The notes under the pieces are model-generated. The model searched no databases and was not told the origin of the DNA. It saw only the letters and a program-made list of their open reading frames with translations. Below, piece after piece: positions 1 to 6,270 of a stretch of 9,300 nt of DNA. Numbering within the stretch: the first letter of the stretch is position 1; each line of letters starts with the position of its first letter. Both the position numbers and the translations under genes were made by a program. Source of the stretch: Micavibrio aeruginosavorus (GTDB taxonomy: Bacteria > Pseudomonadota > Alphaproteobacteria > Micavibrionales > Micavibrionaceae); assembly GCA_003240795.1 (NCBI GenBank), contig QFNK01000052.1, positions 1 through 9,300 of the forward strand. The letters are read 5' to 3'.

Positions 1-53
1 AATCCGGCGAAGCGCAGCATTATCTTCCGACCGGCGCGGGCGCGGAAGCGTAA
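1..53 (+). CDS. Possible C-terminal end of a plus-strand gene (partial)
   Basis: Reading from base 3 gives an open frame of 16 codons ending in TAA at 51-53, with the product end SGEAQHYLPTGAGAEA. Most of its third codon positions are G or C, as in the confirmed genes of the window. It would converge on the Hsp70 gene, whose stop lies only 5 bp further on. The stretch is too short to recognise a family, and the same bases could be non-coding or hold the start of a minus-strand gene (an ATG complement at 18-20, but with its purine-rich stretch too close to serve as a good ribosome site). The call rests only on frame openness and composition. Confidence 0.33.
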   Translation, partial: SGEAQHYLPTGAGAEA

Positions 54-58
54 TTCCC

Positions 59-1324
59 TTAAAATATATTTGCGGCGCGGTAGGCGAGGCCGAGGCCGAC
101 GCTATCCAGCTTGTTCCCCTGCGATATTTCGGCGTGGGGGAATTGATCTTTCACCATCGCGTTGATGACGGGCAGCTCGGTCGAGCCGCCTGTCATGATG
201 ATCAGATCGATTTGATCGCGCCCGATCCCTGCCATTGAAAGGCATTCCGCAATGGAGGCGAATACCCGTTCAACATCGGCGGCGATGGCTTTTTCAAATG
301 CGGGGCGCGTCACGGATATTTTCAGGTCTTCATCCAGTTCTTTCAGGGACGCGATGTATTTCGTCTGCTCTGTCAGATTGATTTTGGCGTTTTCGACCTC
401 GCCGAGAAGCGCGTGACCGAGATGGTTTTGCTGAAGCTTGAGCAGATGCGCGAGTTTCTCCTCCTCCAAAGCGCGGCGCTTGATGTCCAGCGTTTCGGAT
501 ATGGCCTTGGGTGTCTGGGCGAAGTTGACCATGGCCCAGTCGGAAAGTTGAAAATACACGCTGGAGGGAACGTCGAGCAGTTTGGTTTTATCGAACGTGT
601 CCCTGAATTGCGTTCCCATTCCCAGCCACGGCATAAAGCTTTTGACGCTAAGCCGGTAGTCAAAGGTCGTTCCGCCGATGCGCACGCCCGATGTGGCCAG
701 AATATCGTCGCGGCGGTCGTTCTTCGCCATTTTTTCCCGCGCCATGCGGATGACAGTAAAATCGGACGTACCGCCGCCAAGGTCGATGACAAGGGCAAGT
801 TTTTCGCCCGCCACGTTTTCCTCATGCGCGAAAGCGGCGGCGATGGGTTCGTACAGAAATTCGATATGCTTGAAACCGCAGGCGCGGGCGATCTCTTCCA
901 GTGTCGTCTGCGCGCGGGCGTCGCCGTCCGCGTCGTTGTCATGGAAATGGACGGGGCGGCCGAGGATGACGCTGTCCACTTCTGCGCCTGCCTGCTCTTC
1001 GGCTTTGACCTTCAGATGGCCAATAAAGGTGCCGAGAATTTCGGCGAACGGCACGGTGCGCCTGCCGATACGGGTGCTTTCCTCCATCAGGGATGTGCCA
1101 AGGATTTTCTTCAATCCTCGCATGAATCGCCCTTCGTCGCCGCCGGTGTACGCTGAAATCCCGGCGCGGCCGAACAACGGGCCGCCCTCGCGGAAGAAGA
1201 TCGCGCTCGGTAGGGTGGTTTTACCGTCCTCAAGCGAGATCAGCGATTTCTTTCCGCCATGGCTGAGCGCCACAGTGGAATTCGATGTGCCGAAATCTAT
1301 GCCGCACGCGACGTTGGTCCGCAT
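59..1324 (-). CDS. yegD: YegD-like Hsp70 family ATPase (putative chaperone)
   Basis: The product is a 421-residue cytoplasmic Hsp70/actin-fold ATPase of the YegD type. Seen: phosphate-1 motif GIDFGTSNS at residues 8-16, a GRPVHF block near 122-127, connect-1 YEPIAAAFA at 158-166, phosphate-2 VIDLGGGTSDF at 179-189, RIGGTTFD near 215-222, LMP-like MPWLGMG near 231-237 and adenosine motif MTGGSTELP at 377-385. The length is close to E. coli YegD (about 450) and far below DnaK, because the substrate-binding and lid domains are absent. ATP binding is therefore well supported, but the client is unknown. The frame can be extended to a TTG at 1334-1336, but the ATG at 1322-1324 has a GGAT eight bases upstream and puts the protein start just before the phosphate-1 motif, so I prefer it. 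It follows the histidine kinase gene with a 33-bp gap and no terminator, suggesting co-transcription. The family call is firm; the exact start is moderate. Confidence 0.9.
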   Translation of the reverse strand: MRTNVACGIDFGTSNSTVALSHGGKKSLISLEDGKTTLPSAIFFREGGPLFGRAGISAYTGGDEGRFMRGLKKILGTSLMEESTRIGRRTVPFAEILGTFIGHLKVKAEEQAGAEVDSVILGRPVHFHDNDADGDARAQTTLEEIARACGFKHIEFLYEPIAAAFAHEENVAGEKLALVIDLGGGTSDFTVIRMAREKMAKNDRRDDILATSGVRIGGTTFDYRLSVKSFMPWLGMGTQFRDTFDKTKLLDVPSSVYFQLSDWAMVNFAQTPKAISETLDIKRRALEEEKLAHLLKLQQNHLGHALLGEVENAKINLTEQTKYIASLKELDEDLKISVTRPAFEKAIAADVERVFASIAECLSMAGIGRDQIDLIIMTGGSTELPVINAMVKDQFPHAEISQGNKLDSVGLGLAYRAANIF

Positions 1325-1357
1325 GATGTTATCCAAATCCGTAAAATTTAAAGGGGG

Positions 1358-3277
1358 CTATATATCGCGTCTGGTTTTTGCGGCGTCAAGCGGCAAACGG
1401 ATCGTGACAGTCGTGCCGACATCGATCGTGGATTCGATATGGATCGATCCGCCGTGAAGTTCGGCCAGTTCTTTCGTGATCGCAAGGCCGAGGCCGGAGC
1501 CTTCATGGCTGCGCGTGTACTGGTTTGCGGCCTGTTCGAAGGGGTTCGTGATGGTTGCAAGCTTGTTCGCCGGAATGCCGATGCCCTTGTCCCTGACGCG
1601 GATCGCGGCGTAATCGCCCCGCGTTTCGCATTCAATTTCGATCGTGCTGTTGGGATGGCTGAATTTTACCGCGTTGGACAGGAGGTTCAACGTTATCTGC
1701 ATCACGGCGCGTCGGTCGACCATCATGCTCAGGCTTTCATCCTGGATTTTCGTGGCGATCTTGATTTTTGAATCGGCGGCGCGGCTTTCCATCATATGGA
1801 CGGCGAGGCGGATGATTTTCGCGATATTCTGGTTCGTCAGGTCGAGTTCGTATTTTCCGGCCTCGATCTTCGACATATCAAGAATGTCGGTGATGAGGTC
1901 GAGCAGGTGTTCGCCGCTTTCGCGGATGCCCTTGATGTAGTCCAGATAGCGATCATTGCCGATGGGGCCGAGCAATTGCTGCTGGATCATTTCGGAGAAG
2001 CCGATGATGGCGTTCAGCGGCGTACGGAGCTCGTGGCTCATGTTCGCGAGGAACTGGGATTTGGCGGAATAGGCGCGCTCGGCGGCGTCTTTCGCCTCCA
2101 TCAGCGCGCGTTCGTGCAGAACGGATTGGGTAATGTCCTGCATGATGCCGTACAGGCCGATAACGTCGCCGTCCGCATCGAATTCGCAGCGTCCCTGGCA
2201 CCGTACGTGGCATGCCGCGCCGTCCGTACGCATGACGCGGAAGTCGATTTCGTGATCGTTCTGCTCGATGATTGCCCGCTGGAACACCTGCATCATGCGG
2301 CCGACATCGCGGCGGTGGAGCATGGCGTTCACGGAGTCGAATGTCGGTGCGAAGTCTTCACGTGTGACGCCGAAAATACGGTAGATCTCGTCGGAGAAGC
2401 GGAGAGACTGGCTGCCGATCGTCCAGTGCCAGTGGCCCATGTGGCCGATGGCCTCGGCCTCCAGCAATTGCTGTTCGCGGCGGTGGAGCGCCTGTTCCTG
2501 TTTCTTGATCGGCGTGACGTCGCGGCCTGCGCTGAAAATCCTGCCGTCTGCCTTTTTATGTTTCCACTCCATCCAGAGGATCTGCGCCACGTTGGAAATC
2601 AGGCGGCATTCCATCTCGATGGTCTGTACGTCGCTTTCGTTGTGGAGCAGGCCGATCATCGCGGTACGTACGGCGGCGCGGTCGTCCGGGTGGACGAGGT
2701 CTAGGAAGCCCTTGCCTTCCAGATCATCGAGGGTGTAGCCCAGCCTGTCCGTGAATTGCGGGTTCAGGGTTTCAAACGTGCCGTTGTTTCCGGATACCAC
2801 CAGAAGGTCGCTGGTCATTTCCACGAAATGTGCGGCGTTATCCTCCGGCATGGCGGGACGGTTGATGATGTTTTCGACCGTGCGGCTGAATTCCTCATCA
2901 TTCGCGGAGGCGGAGGCGATGACATAGTCTGCGCCGTCGCCGGAGCGTACGAGGTCGAATTGAAGCTGTATGCTCTCCCCCGTACGTGCAAAATTGATTT
3001 CGTGCACGCCCGAGCGCAGGCCTGAGAAAAGCGCGCTTTGCTGTGCGGAAAAGGCATTGGTCGCGCGGAAAGCTTCCTCCGGCTCCGCAAAAGAGGCGAT
3101 ATGCAGGAGCGAGCGGCCTTTGAGCGGCTGGATGCCCGCCACAATCTCACACGCCGGATTTGCATAGATGACTTCCCCGTTCATGGACAGGACAAGGCGC
3201 GGCGTCGCATCGTCGAGGAAGCTTTCACTTCCGACACGCTCGGCTGTCTGTATTTTCAAAGGTCGGCTCGGGGACAT
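1358..3277 (-). CDS. Soluble multi-PAS sensor histidine kinase, DivJ/PleC-like core
   Basis: A 639-residue histidine kinase with no membrane segment or signal peptide. Domains in order: a divergent PAS-like region at about 20-115, a clear PAS at about 150-258 (with LGYTLDDLEGKGFLDLVHPDD), a third PAS with PAC-type end at about 275-385 (ending GIMQDITQ), HisKA at about 405-475 and HATPase_c at about 520-632. The H-box NMSHELRTPLN gives His415 as the phosphorylation site. The N-box has NLLSNAVKF (531-539), G1 DKGIGIP (563-569), F-box NPFEQA (578-583) and G2 GSGLGLAI (593-600), so the kinase appears intact. The stretch after the H-box (IIGFSEMIQQQLLGPIG..., SGEHLLDLI) resembles the alphaproteobacterial DivJ/PleC/PdhS group, which signals through DivK; this is family resemblance, not proof. 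There is no receiver domain and no neighbouring regulator, so its partner is elsewhere. An in-frame TAA lies eight codons before the ATG, fixing the longest possible start. The ligand sensed is unknown. Confidence 0.93.
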   Translation of the reverse strand: MSPSRPLKIQTAERVGSESFLDDATPRLVLSMNGEVIYANPACEIVAGIQPLKGRSLLHIASFAEPEEAFRATNAFSAQQSALFSGLRSGVHEINFARTGESIQLQFDLVRSGDGADYVIASASANDEEFSRTVENIINRPAMPEDNAAHFVEMTSDLLVVSGNNGTFETLNPQFTDRLGYTLDDLEGKGFLDLVHPDDRAAVRTAMIGLLHNESDVQTIEMECRLISNVAQILWMEWKHKKADGRIFSAGRDVTPIKKQEQALHRREQQLLEAEAIGHMGHWHWTIGSQSLRFSDEIYRIFGVTREDFAPTFDSVNAMLHRRDVGRMMQVFQRAIIEQNDHEIDFRVMRTDGAACHVRCQGRCEFDADGDVIGLYGIMQDITQSVLHERALMEAKDAAERAYSAKSQFLANMSHELRTPLNAIIGFSEMIQQQLLGPIGNDRYLDYIKGIRESGEHLLDLITDILDMSKIEAGKYELDLTNQNIAKIIRLAVHMMESRAADSKIKIATKIQDESLSMMVDRRAVMQITLNLLSNAVKFSHPNSTIEIECETRGDYAAIRVRDKGIGIPANKLATITNPFEQAANQYTRSHEGSGLGLAITKELAELHGGSIHIESTIDVGTTVTIRLPLDAAKTRRDI

Positions 3278-3341
3278 AGGGAACCAGTAGAGGAGTCGTT
3301 ACAGGATAAGGTAATCCGAATCGGGTTCTTTTTCATAGCAT
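3278..3341 (-). promoter_or_regulatory. Upstream region of the histidine kinase gene with a CCGAATCGG palindrome
   Basis: Because a terminator closes the upstream unit, the kinase and Hsp70 genes need a promoter in this short stretch. It holds the palindrome CCGAATCGG (3316-3324, continuing as GGT to 3326), about 39 bp before the ATG. The identical 11 bases occur before the DsbD-type gene. The core contains GAATC, a CcrM-type methylation site. No convincing -35/-10 pair was found, and there is no clear ribosome binding site directly before the ATG. Promoter placement is inferred from context. Confidence 0.4.
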
Positions 3342-3377
3342 AAAATGAAAAGGGGCGGCCAGTATTATGGCCACCCC
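3342..3377 (-). terminator. Rho-independent terminator of the DsbD-redoxin unit
   Basis: Inverted repeat GGGGCGGCCA (3352-3361) and TGGCCACCCC (3368-3377) with a 6-base loop and one C/A mismatch. Read on the minus strand, the GC-rich hairpin is followed by TTTTCATTTT (3351-3342), the expected U-rich tail. It lies 22 bp past the redoxin stop codon and fits termination of the minus-strand transcript. In the plus direction the tail (TCTTATTATC) is weaker. Confidence 0.85.
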
Positions 3378-3399
3378 CTCTTATTATCTCATTCGCGTC

Positions 3400-4011
3400 C
3401 TAGTATTTAACGGAGCAGCCGTAAGGTTTGGTCTTAGATTTTTCGACCGGCTTTCCTGCGGCGATTGAATCAAGGGCGGCCTTTACGTAGTTGTTTGCAG
3501 TGGCCGCGTCTTCCTTGTTCGCGCTGTCGTTATCGTCAATGGCGCCGTCATAAACCAGCACACCGTCCTTGTCGATCACGAACATGTGCGGCGTTGTCTT
3601 TGCATCGTAGAGTTTGCCGATCGTGCCTTTGCCGTCGAGGATCATCGCGGTCTGTTTCGCTTTGTGATCGGCGATGTATTTGTTCGCCTCTTCATTCGTC
3701 AGGTGACCCTGTTTTCCTTCCGCGCCGGAATTGATCGTGAGCCAGACGACATCCTTACCCGTGTATTCTTCCTGAAGCTTTTGCATGTTGCCGGAATCAT
3801 AATGTTTCACCACGAACGGACAGCCGGGGTTTGTCCATTCGAGGACGACGGTCTTCCCTTTAAAATCGCTGAGCTTGTGTTCCTTGCCGTTTGTGTCGGT
3901 GCCTGTAAAATCAGGGGCGGGCTTACCCACCGTCACGGCCGCATTCGCGGTCAATGGCGAGGCCACCGACACAATCGCCATCATGGCGGCCAGAAAAACA
4001 GTTTTAATCAT
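3400..4011 (-). CDS. Exported peroxiredoxin-like (PRX_like1-type) thioredoxin-fold protein
   Basis: A 203-residue AhpC/TSA-redoxin family protein predicted to act in the periplasm. The N-terminus has Lys3, a hydrophobic core and an ANA|A cleavage site near residue 24. The mature part begins with the redoxin pattern GKPAPDFTGTDTNGKEHKLSDFKGK. The active-site segment NPGCPFV carries a single cysteine, Cys64, where thioredoxins have CxxC; the cis-proline motif is TTPHMFVID (Pro141). The only other cysteine is Cys199 in the C-terminal GCSVKY, a tail typical of this subfamily and a candidate resolving residue. A ribosome site CGGAGA sits at the right distance before the ATG. The gene starts 20 bp after the DsbD-type gene on the same strand and is followed by a strong terminator, so the pair is very likely an operon and the transporter is the likely electron donor. 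Peroxide reduction is inferred; a role as a thiol oxidoreductase with another substrate remains possible. Confidence 0.88.
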   Translation of the reverse strand: MIKTVFLAAMMAIVSVASPLTANAAVTVGKPAPDFTGTDTNGKEHKLSDFKGKTVVLEWTNPGCPFVVKHYDSGNMQKLQEEYTGKDVVWLTINSGAEGKQGHLTNEEANKYIADHKAKQTAMILDGKGTIGKLYDAKTTPHMFVIDKDGVLVYDGAIDDNDSANKEDAATANNYVKAALDSIAAGKPVEKSKTKPYGCSVKY

Positions 4012-4018
4012 GCGTCAA

Positions 4019-4024
4019 TCTCCG
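4019..4024 (-). promoter_or_regulatory. Ribosome binding site of the redoxin gene
   Basis: On the minus strand the bases read CGGAGA, ending 7 bases before the ATG at 4009-4011. This is the clearest Shine-Dalgarno sequence in the window and supports the redoxin start. It lies in the 20-bp gap after the stop of the transporter gene. Confidence 0.75.
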
Positions 4025-4031
4025 TCGTGTT

Positions 4032-6164
4032 TTAAGGGGTCTGGGTTATGAATTTTTCGACAATGCCCGGCGTCAGGATTTGCGGAAGAATGACGGGTTC
4101 GGGCCGTGCGCCTTCCTTGTCCAAACGGGGTGGATAGTAAACATAGATCGGAACGCCGCTGCGTCCATACTCTTCCAGATAAGTTGTGATTTCCGGGTTC
4201 TGGTTTGTCCAGTCGCCTTTCAGGTAGCGCACGTTGTTGTCCGCGAAAAGTTTCGTTGTGGCATCCGTGGCAAGCGCGACTTTCTCATTTACCTTGCACG
4301 TGATGCACCAGGCGGCGGTCATGTTGATGAAAACGGGTTCGTCCTCCTCCAGATAGGATTGCAGGCGCGCGCGGGTGAAATCTTCCCAGTTCTGGCTCGC
4401 GCCGGTTTCCGCGGTATTTGTCCGGCCATCGACATTGGCAGGTTTCATCATGAAGAAGGTCGAGATGATAAACGCCGTCACGGCTGCGGCGGCAACGAGC
4501 ATGACAACGCGGCCGGTTCCCTTGGCCGGGCGCACGCGCAGAAGCCAGAGCGCAAAGGCGATGGCGAGAAGGCCGAGCAGGGCCATGAACTGGTCCATAT
4601 GGCTGACCTGCTGCGCCAAGATCCATACCAGCCAGCAGGACGATGCGAACATCGGGAAGGCCAGGAACTGGCGGAAGGTTTCCATCCATGCGCCGGGTTT
4701 GGGCAGTGTGTGGCGCGCAGCGGGTATGAAACACAAGACCAGATAAGGAATTGCGAGGCCAAGGCCGAGCGCAAGGAAGACCGCCATGGAAACATAAGCA
4801 GGCTGCGTCAGTGCATATCCCATCGCGGCGCCCATGAACGGCGCTGTGCATGGCGTCGCCACCAGGGTTGCGAGAACGCCCGTGAAAAACGATCCGGTGA
4901 TGCCTGTTTTCTGCGTCAATGACTGGCCGATATTGGTCAGGCGTGTGTTGATTTCAAAATAGCCGGAAAGATTGAGGCCCAGCATAAAGAACAGGTAGGC
5001 GAGGAAGAGGATCACGGCCGGATGCTGCAACTGGAACCCCCAGCCGACCTGTGCGCCCGCTGCTTTGAGCGCGAGGAGGATACCTGCGATTACGGCGAAG
5101 CTCGCGATGATTCCGGCGGTGTAGGCGAGGCCGTGCAGGCGTGCCTTTCCGGCCTCCTTGTCTTTCAGGTTGACGAGGCTGAGCGCCTTCATCGACAGGA
5201 CGGGGAAAACGCACGGCATCAGGTTCAGGATGATACCGCCGAACAGGGCGAACAAAATTGCTTTCCATGTGCCAAGTGAGTTGACGCCGTCGGTCGTCAT
5301 GATCTCCCCGCTCTTGACCGCGCCCTCGAACCCAGCGGACAGGCGGACGCCCTTACGTGTGCCGGACGGGTCTTCGTATGTGATCAGGATTTTGGAGAGC
5401 GGCGCGTCGCTTAAATCACGGTCGCCGCGCTTGTGCGTCAGGATAAGGGTGGAGCCGTCAAGTTTTGCTTCGGTCGCGGCCGTGTTTTCAATCAGGCCCC
5501 ATTCCTCGGGGAACAGATCTATGCGGTTCAATTTTGAAAAGGCGGACGGCGCATCCGTGCGAATCCGCACGACAAGGTTGCCGTTTTCCTCGCTGTAGGT
5601 TGCGGGCCATCCCATTTCGATCGGCTGCGCGGCGCGCGCGCGTTCGATGGCGGCCGGTACGGCTTCTTCGTCGCCGTTGATAACGAAGGAGGCTTCATGC
5701 TTTTCGGGGATGCAGATTTCGTGGCAGACGAGAAGTTCGATGTTCGCGGTTAAAGTCTGCGGACCCTCCGGAAGGTTTTCGGGAAGGGTCAGCGTCTGGA
5801 GAAGGACGGGATTTCCTTCAAAGCCGAAATTGATCAGCGGGCCCATCGGAAGTTTGGAAGGAAGCGGCCATTCAATCGGCGCCGCGTCCACGCCATCTAC
5901 GCCGCTCCATTTAATGCGCGTCGTCATGCCGGAATCGCCGGGGTTGATCCAGTAGGTGTGCCAGCCATCCGCGATGCGCTGCTCAATGCCTACTGTAATT
6001 TTATCGCCGCCTTTGACGTCGGTTTTGCCGGGGAGGAGGCGGATGGCCGTGTAGCGTTCGGGAGAATTCTGGGCGTTTGCGGCCTGCGGAATTGTAAAAA
6101 GCGCGAAAAGTGAGAGAATAAGGGCAGGGAGCAAATGGGCTTTGTAAAACATGCCGGCTTTCAT
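4032..6164 (-). CDS. dsbD: DsbD/ScsB-type thiol:disulfide interchange membrane protein
   Basis: This inner-membrane protein would pass electrons from cytoplasmic thioredoxin to periplasmic thiol proteins. Numbered from the longest frame (720 residues, TTG at 6192-6194): signal peptide about 11-41 with cleavage at ANA|Q; N-terminal DsbD-alpha-like domain with the pair Cys157/Cys161 in LLVCHEICIPE; eight hydrophobic segments from about 308 to 583, holding Cys328 in NLMPCVFP and Cys449 in ATPCTAPF, the two conserved membrane cysteines; and a C-terminal thioredoxin domain with AAWCITC, Cys630/Cys633. All three redox pairs are therefore present. The CxxxC spacing in the alpha domain and the long N-terminal region suit the ScsB-like branch better than E. 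coli DsbD, which has CX5C. I prefer the ATG at 6162-6164 (710 residues) because it starts a normal signal peptide; ATG 6150-6152 is also possible, and none has a strong ribosome site. It is the first gene of a unit with the redoxin. Confidence 0.9.
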   Translation of the reverse strand: MKAGMFYKAHLLPALILSLFALFTIPQAANAQNSPERYTAIRLLPGKTDVKGGDKITVGIEQRIADGWHTYWINPGDSGMTTRIKWSGVDGVDAAPIEWPLPSKLPMGPLINFGFEGNPVLLQTLTLPENLPEGPQTLTANIELLVCHEICIPEKHEASFVINGDEEAVPAAIERARAAQPIEMGWPATYSEENGNLVVRIRTDAPSAFSKLNRIDLFPEEWGLIENTAATEAKLDGSTLILTHKRGDRDLSDAPLSKILITYEDPSGTRKGVRLSAGFEGAVKSGEIMTTDGVNSLGTWKAILFALFGGIILNLMPCVFPVLSMKALSLVNLKDKEAGKARLHGLAYTAGIIASFAVIAGILLALKAAGAQVGWGFQLQHPAVILFLAYLFFMLGLNLSGYFEINTRLTNIGQSLTQKTGITGSFFTGVLATLVATPCTAPFMGAAMGYALTQPAYVSMAVFLALGLGLAIPYLVLCFIPAARHTLPKPGAWMETFRQFLAFPMFASSCWLVWILAQQVSHMDQFMALLGLLAIAFALWLLRVRPAKGTGRVVMLVAAAAVTAFIISTFFMMKPANVDGRTNTAETGASQNWEDFTRARLQSYLEEDEPVFINMTAAWCITCKVNEKVALATDATTKLFADNNVRYLKGDWTNQNPEITTYLEEYGRSGVPIYVYYPPRLDKEGARPEPVILPQILTPGIVEKFITQTP

Positions 6165-6270
6165 CTTTTGGTTACGAACTTTGTTTAAATTCAATGTGTA
6201 ACAATCTATCCCGAATCGGGTCTTAAACCATCCTACACCCCTTAATTATATAGTCCTAAAAGGCAAGAAT
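6165..6270. promoter_or_regulatory. Divergent intergenic region between the DsbD-type gene and aacS
   Basis: This must hold promoters for both directions. On the plus strand an AT-rich block at 6242-6254 contains TATAGT (6249-6254), a one-mismatch -10, but no matching -35 could be found; AAAAGG at 6258-6263 is a modest ribosome site 7 bases before the aacS ATG. On the minus strand no good sigma70 pair was seen. The central palindrome at 6210-6220 is listed separately. No hairpin terminator is present, as expected for divergent genes. Confidence 0.45.
6210..6220. repeat. Palindrome CCCGAATCGGG, shared with the histidine kinase upstream region
   Basis: A perfect 11-base palindrome (odd centre). 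With the following T it shares CCGAATCGGGT with 3316-3326; on the minus strand both copies read ACCCGATTCGG and both are preceded by AAG-type bases. It lies 46 bp before the preferred DsbD-type ATG and 50 bp before the aacS ATG. The core GAATC is a GANTC site, methylated by CcrM in many alphaproteobacteria. A regulator site or a methylation-dependent promoter element is inferred. Confidence 0.5.

Noticed and set aside
413..1156. Plus-strand open frame of 247 codons opposite the Hsp70 gene
   Set aside because: Antisense to a gene with all Hsp70 ATPase motifs; no recognisable domain.
2195..2675. Frequent GTAC/CGTACG hexamers in the kinase gene and in aacS
   Set aside because: They mostly arise from CGT and ACG or TAC codon pairs at irregular spacing and look like codon preference, not a repeat array.
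1796..2704. Long plus-strand open frame (302 codons) opposite the histidine kinase
   Set aside because: It lies entirely inside a gene with complete kinase motifs on the other strand; its translation shows no family and is explained by GC-rich codon structure.
4080..4922. Plus-strand open frame of 280 codons opposite the DsbD-type gene
   Set aside because: Its translation is charged and domain-free, while the minus strand holds the CITC thioredoxin domain and membrane segments.
6223..6245. Possible CtrA box (TTAA ... TTAA) before aacS
   Set aside because: The two TTAA elements are about 15 bases apart, not the 7 of the CtrA consensus.
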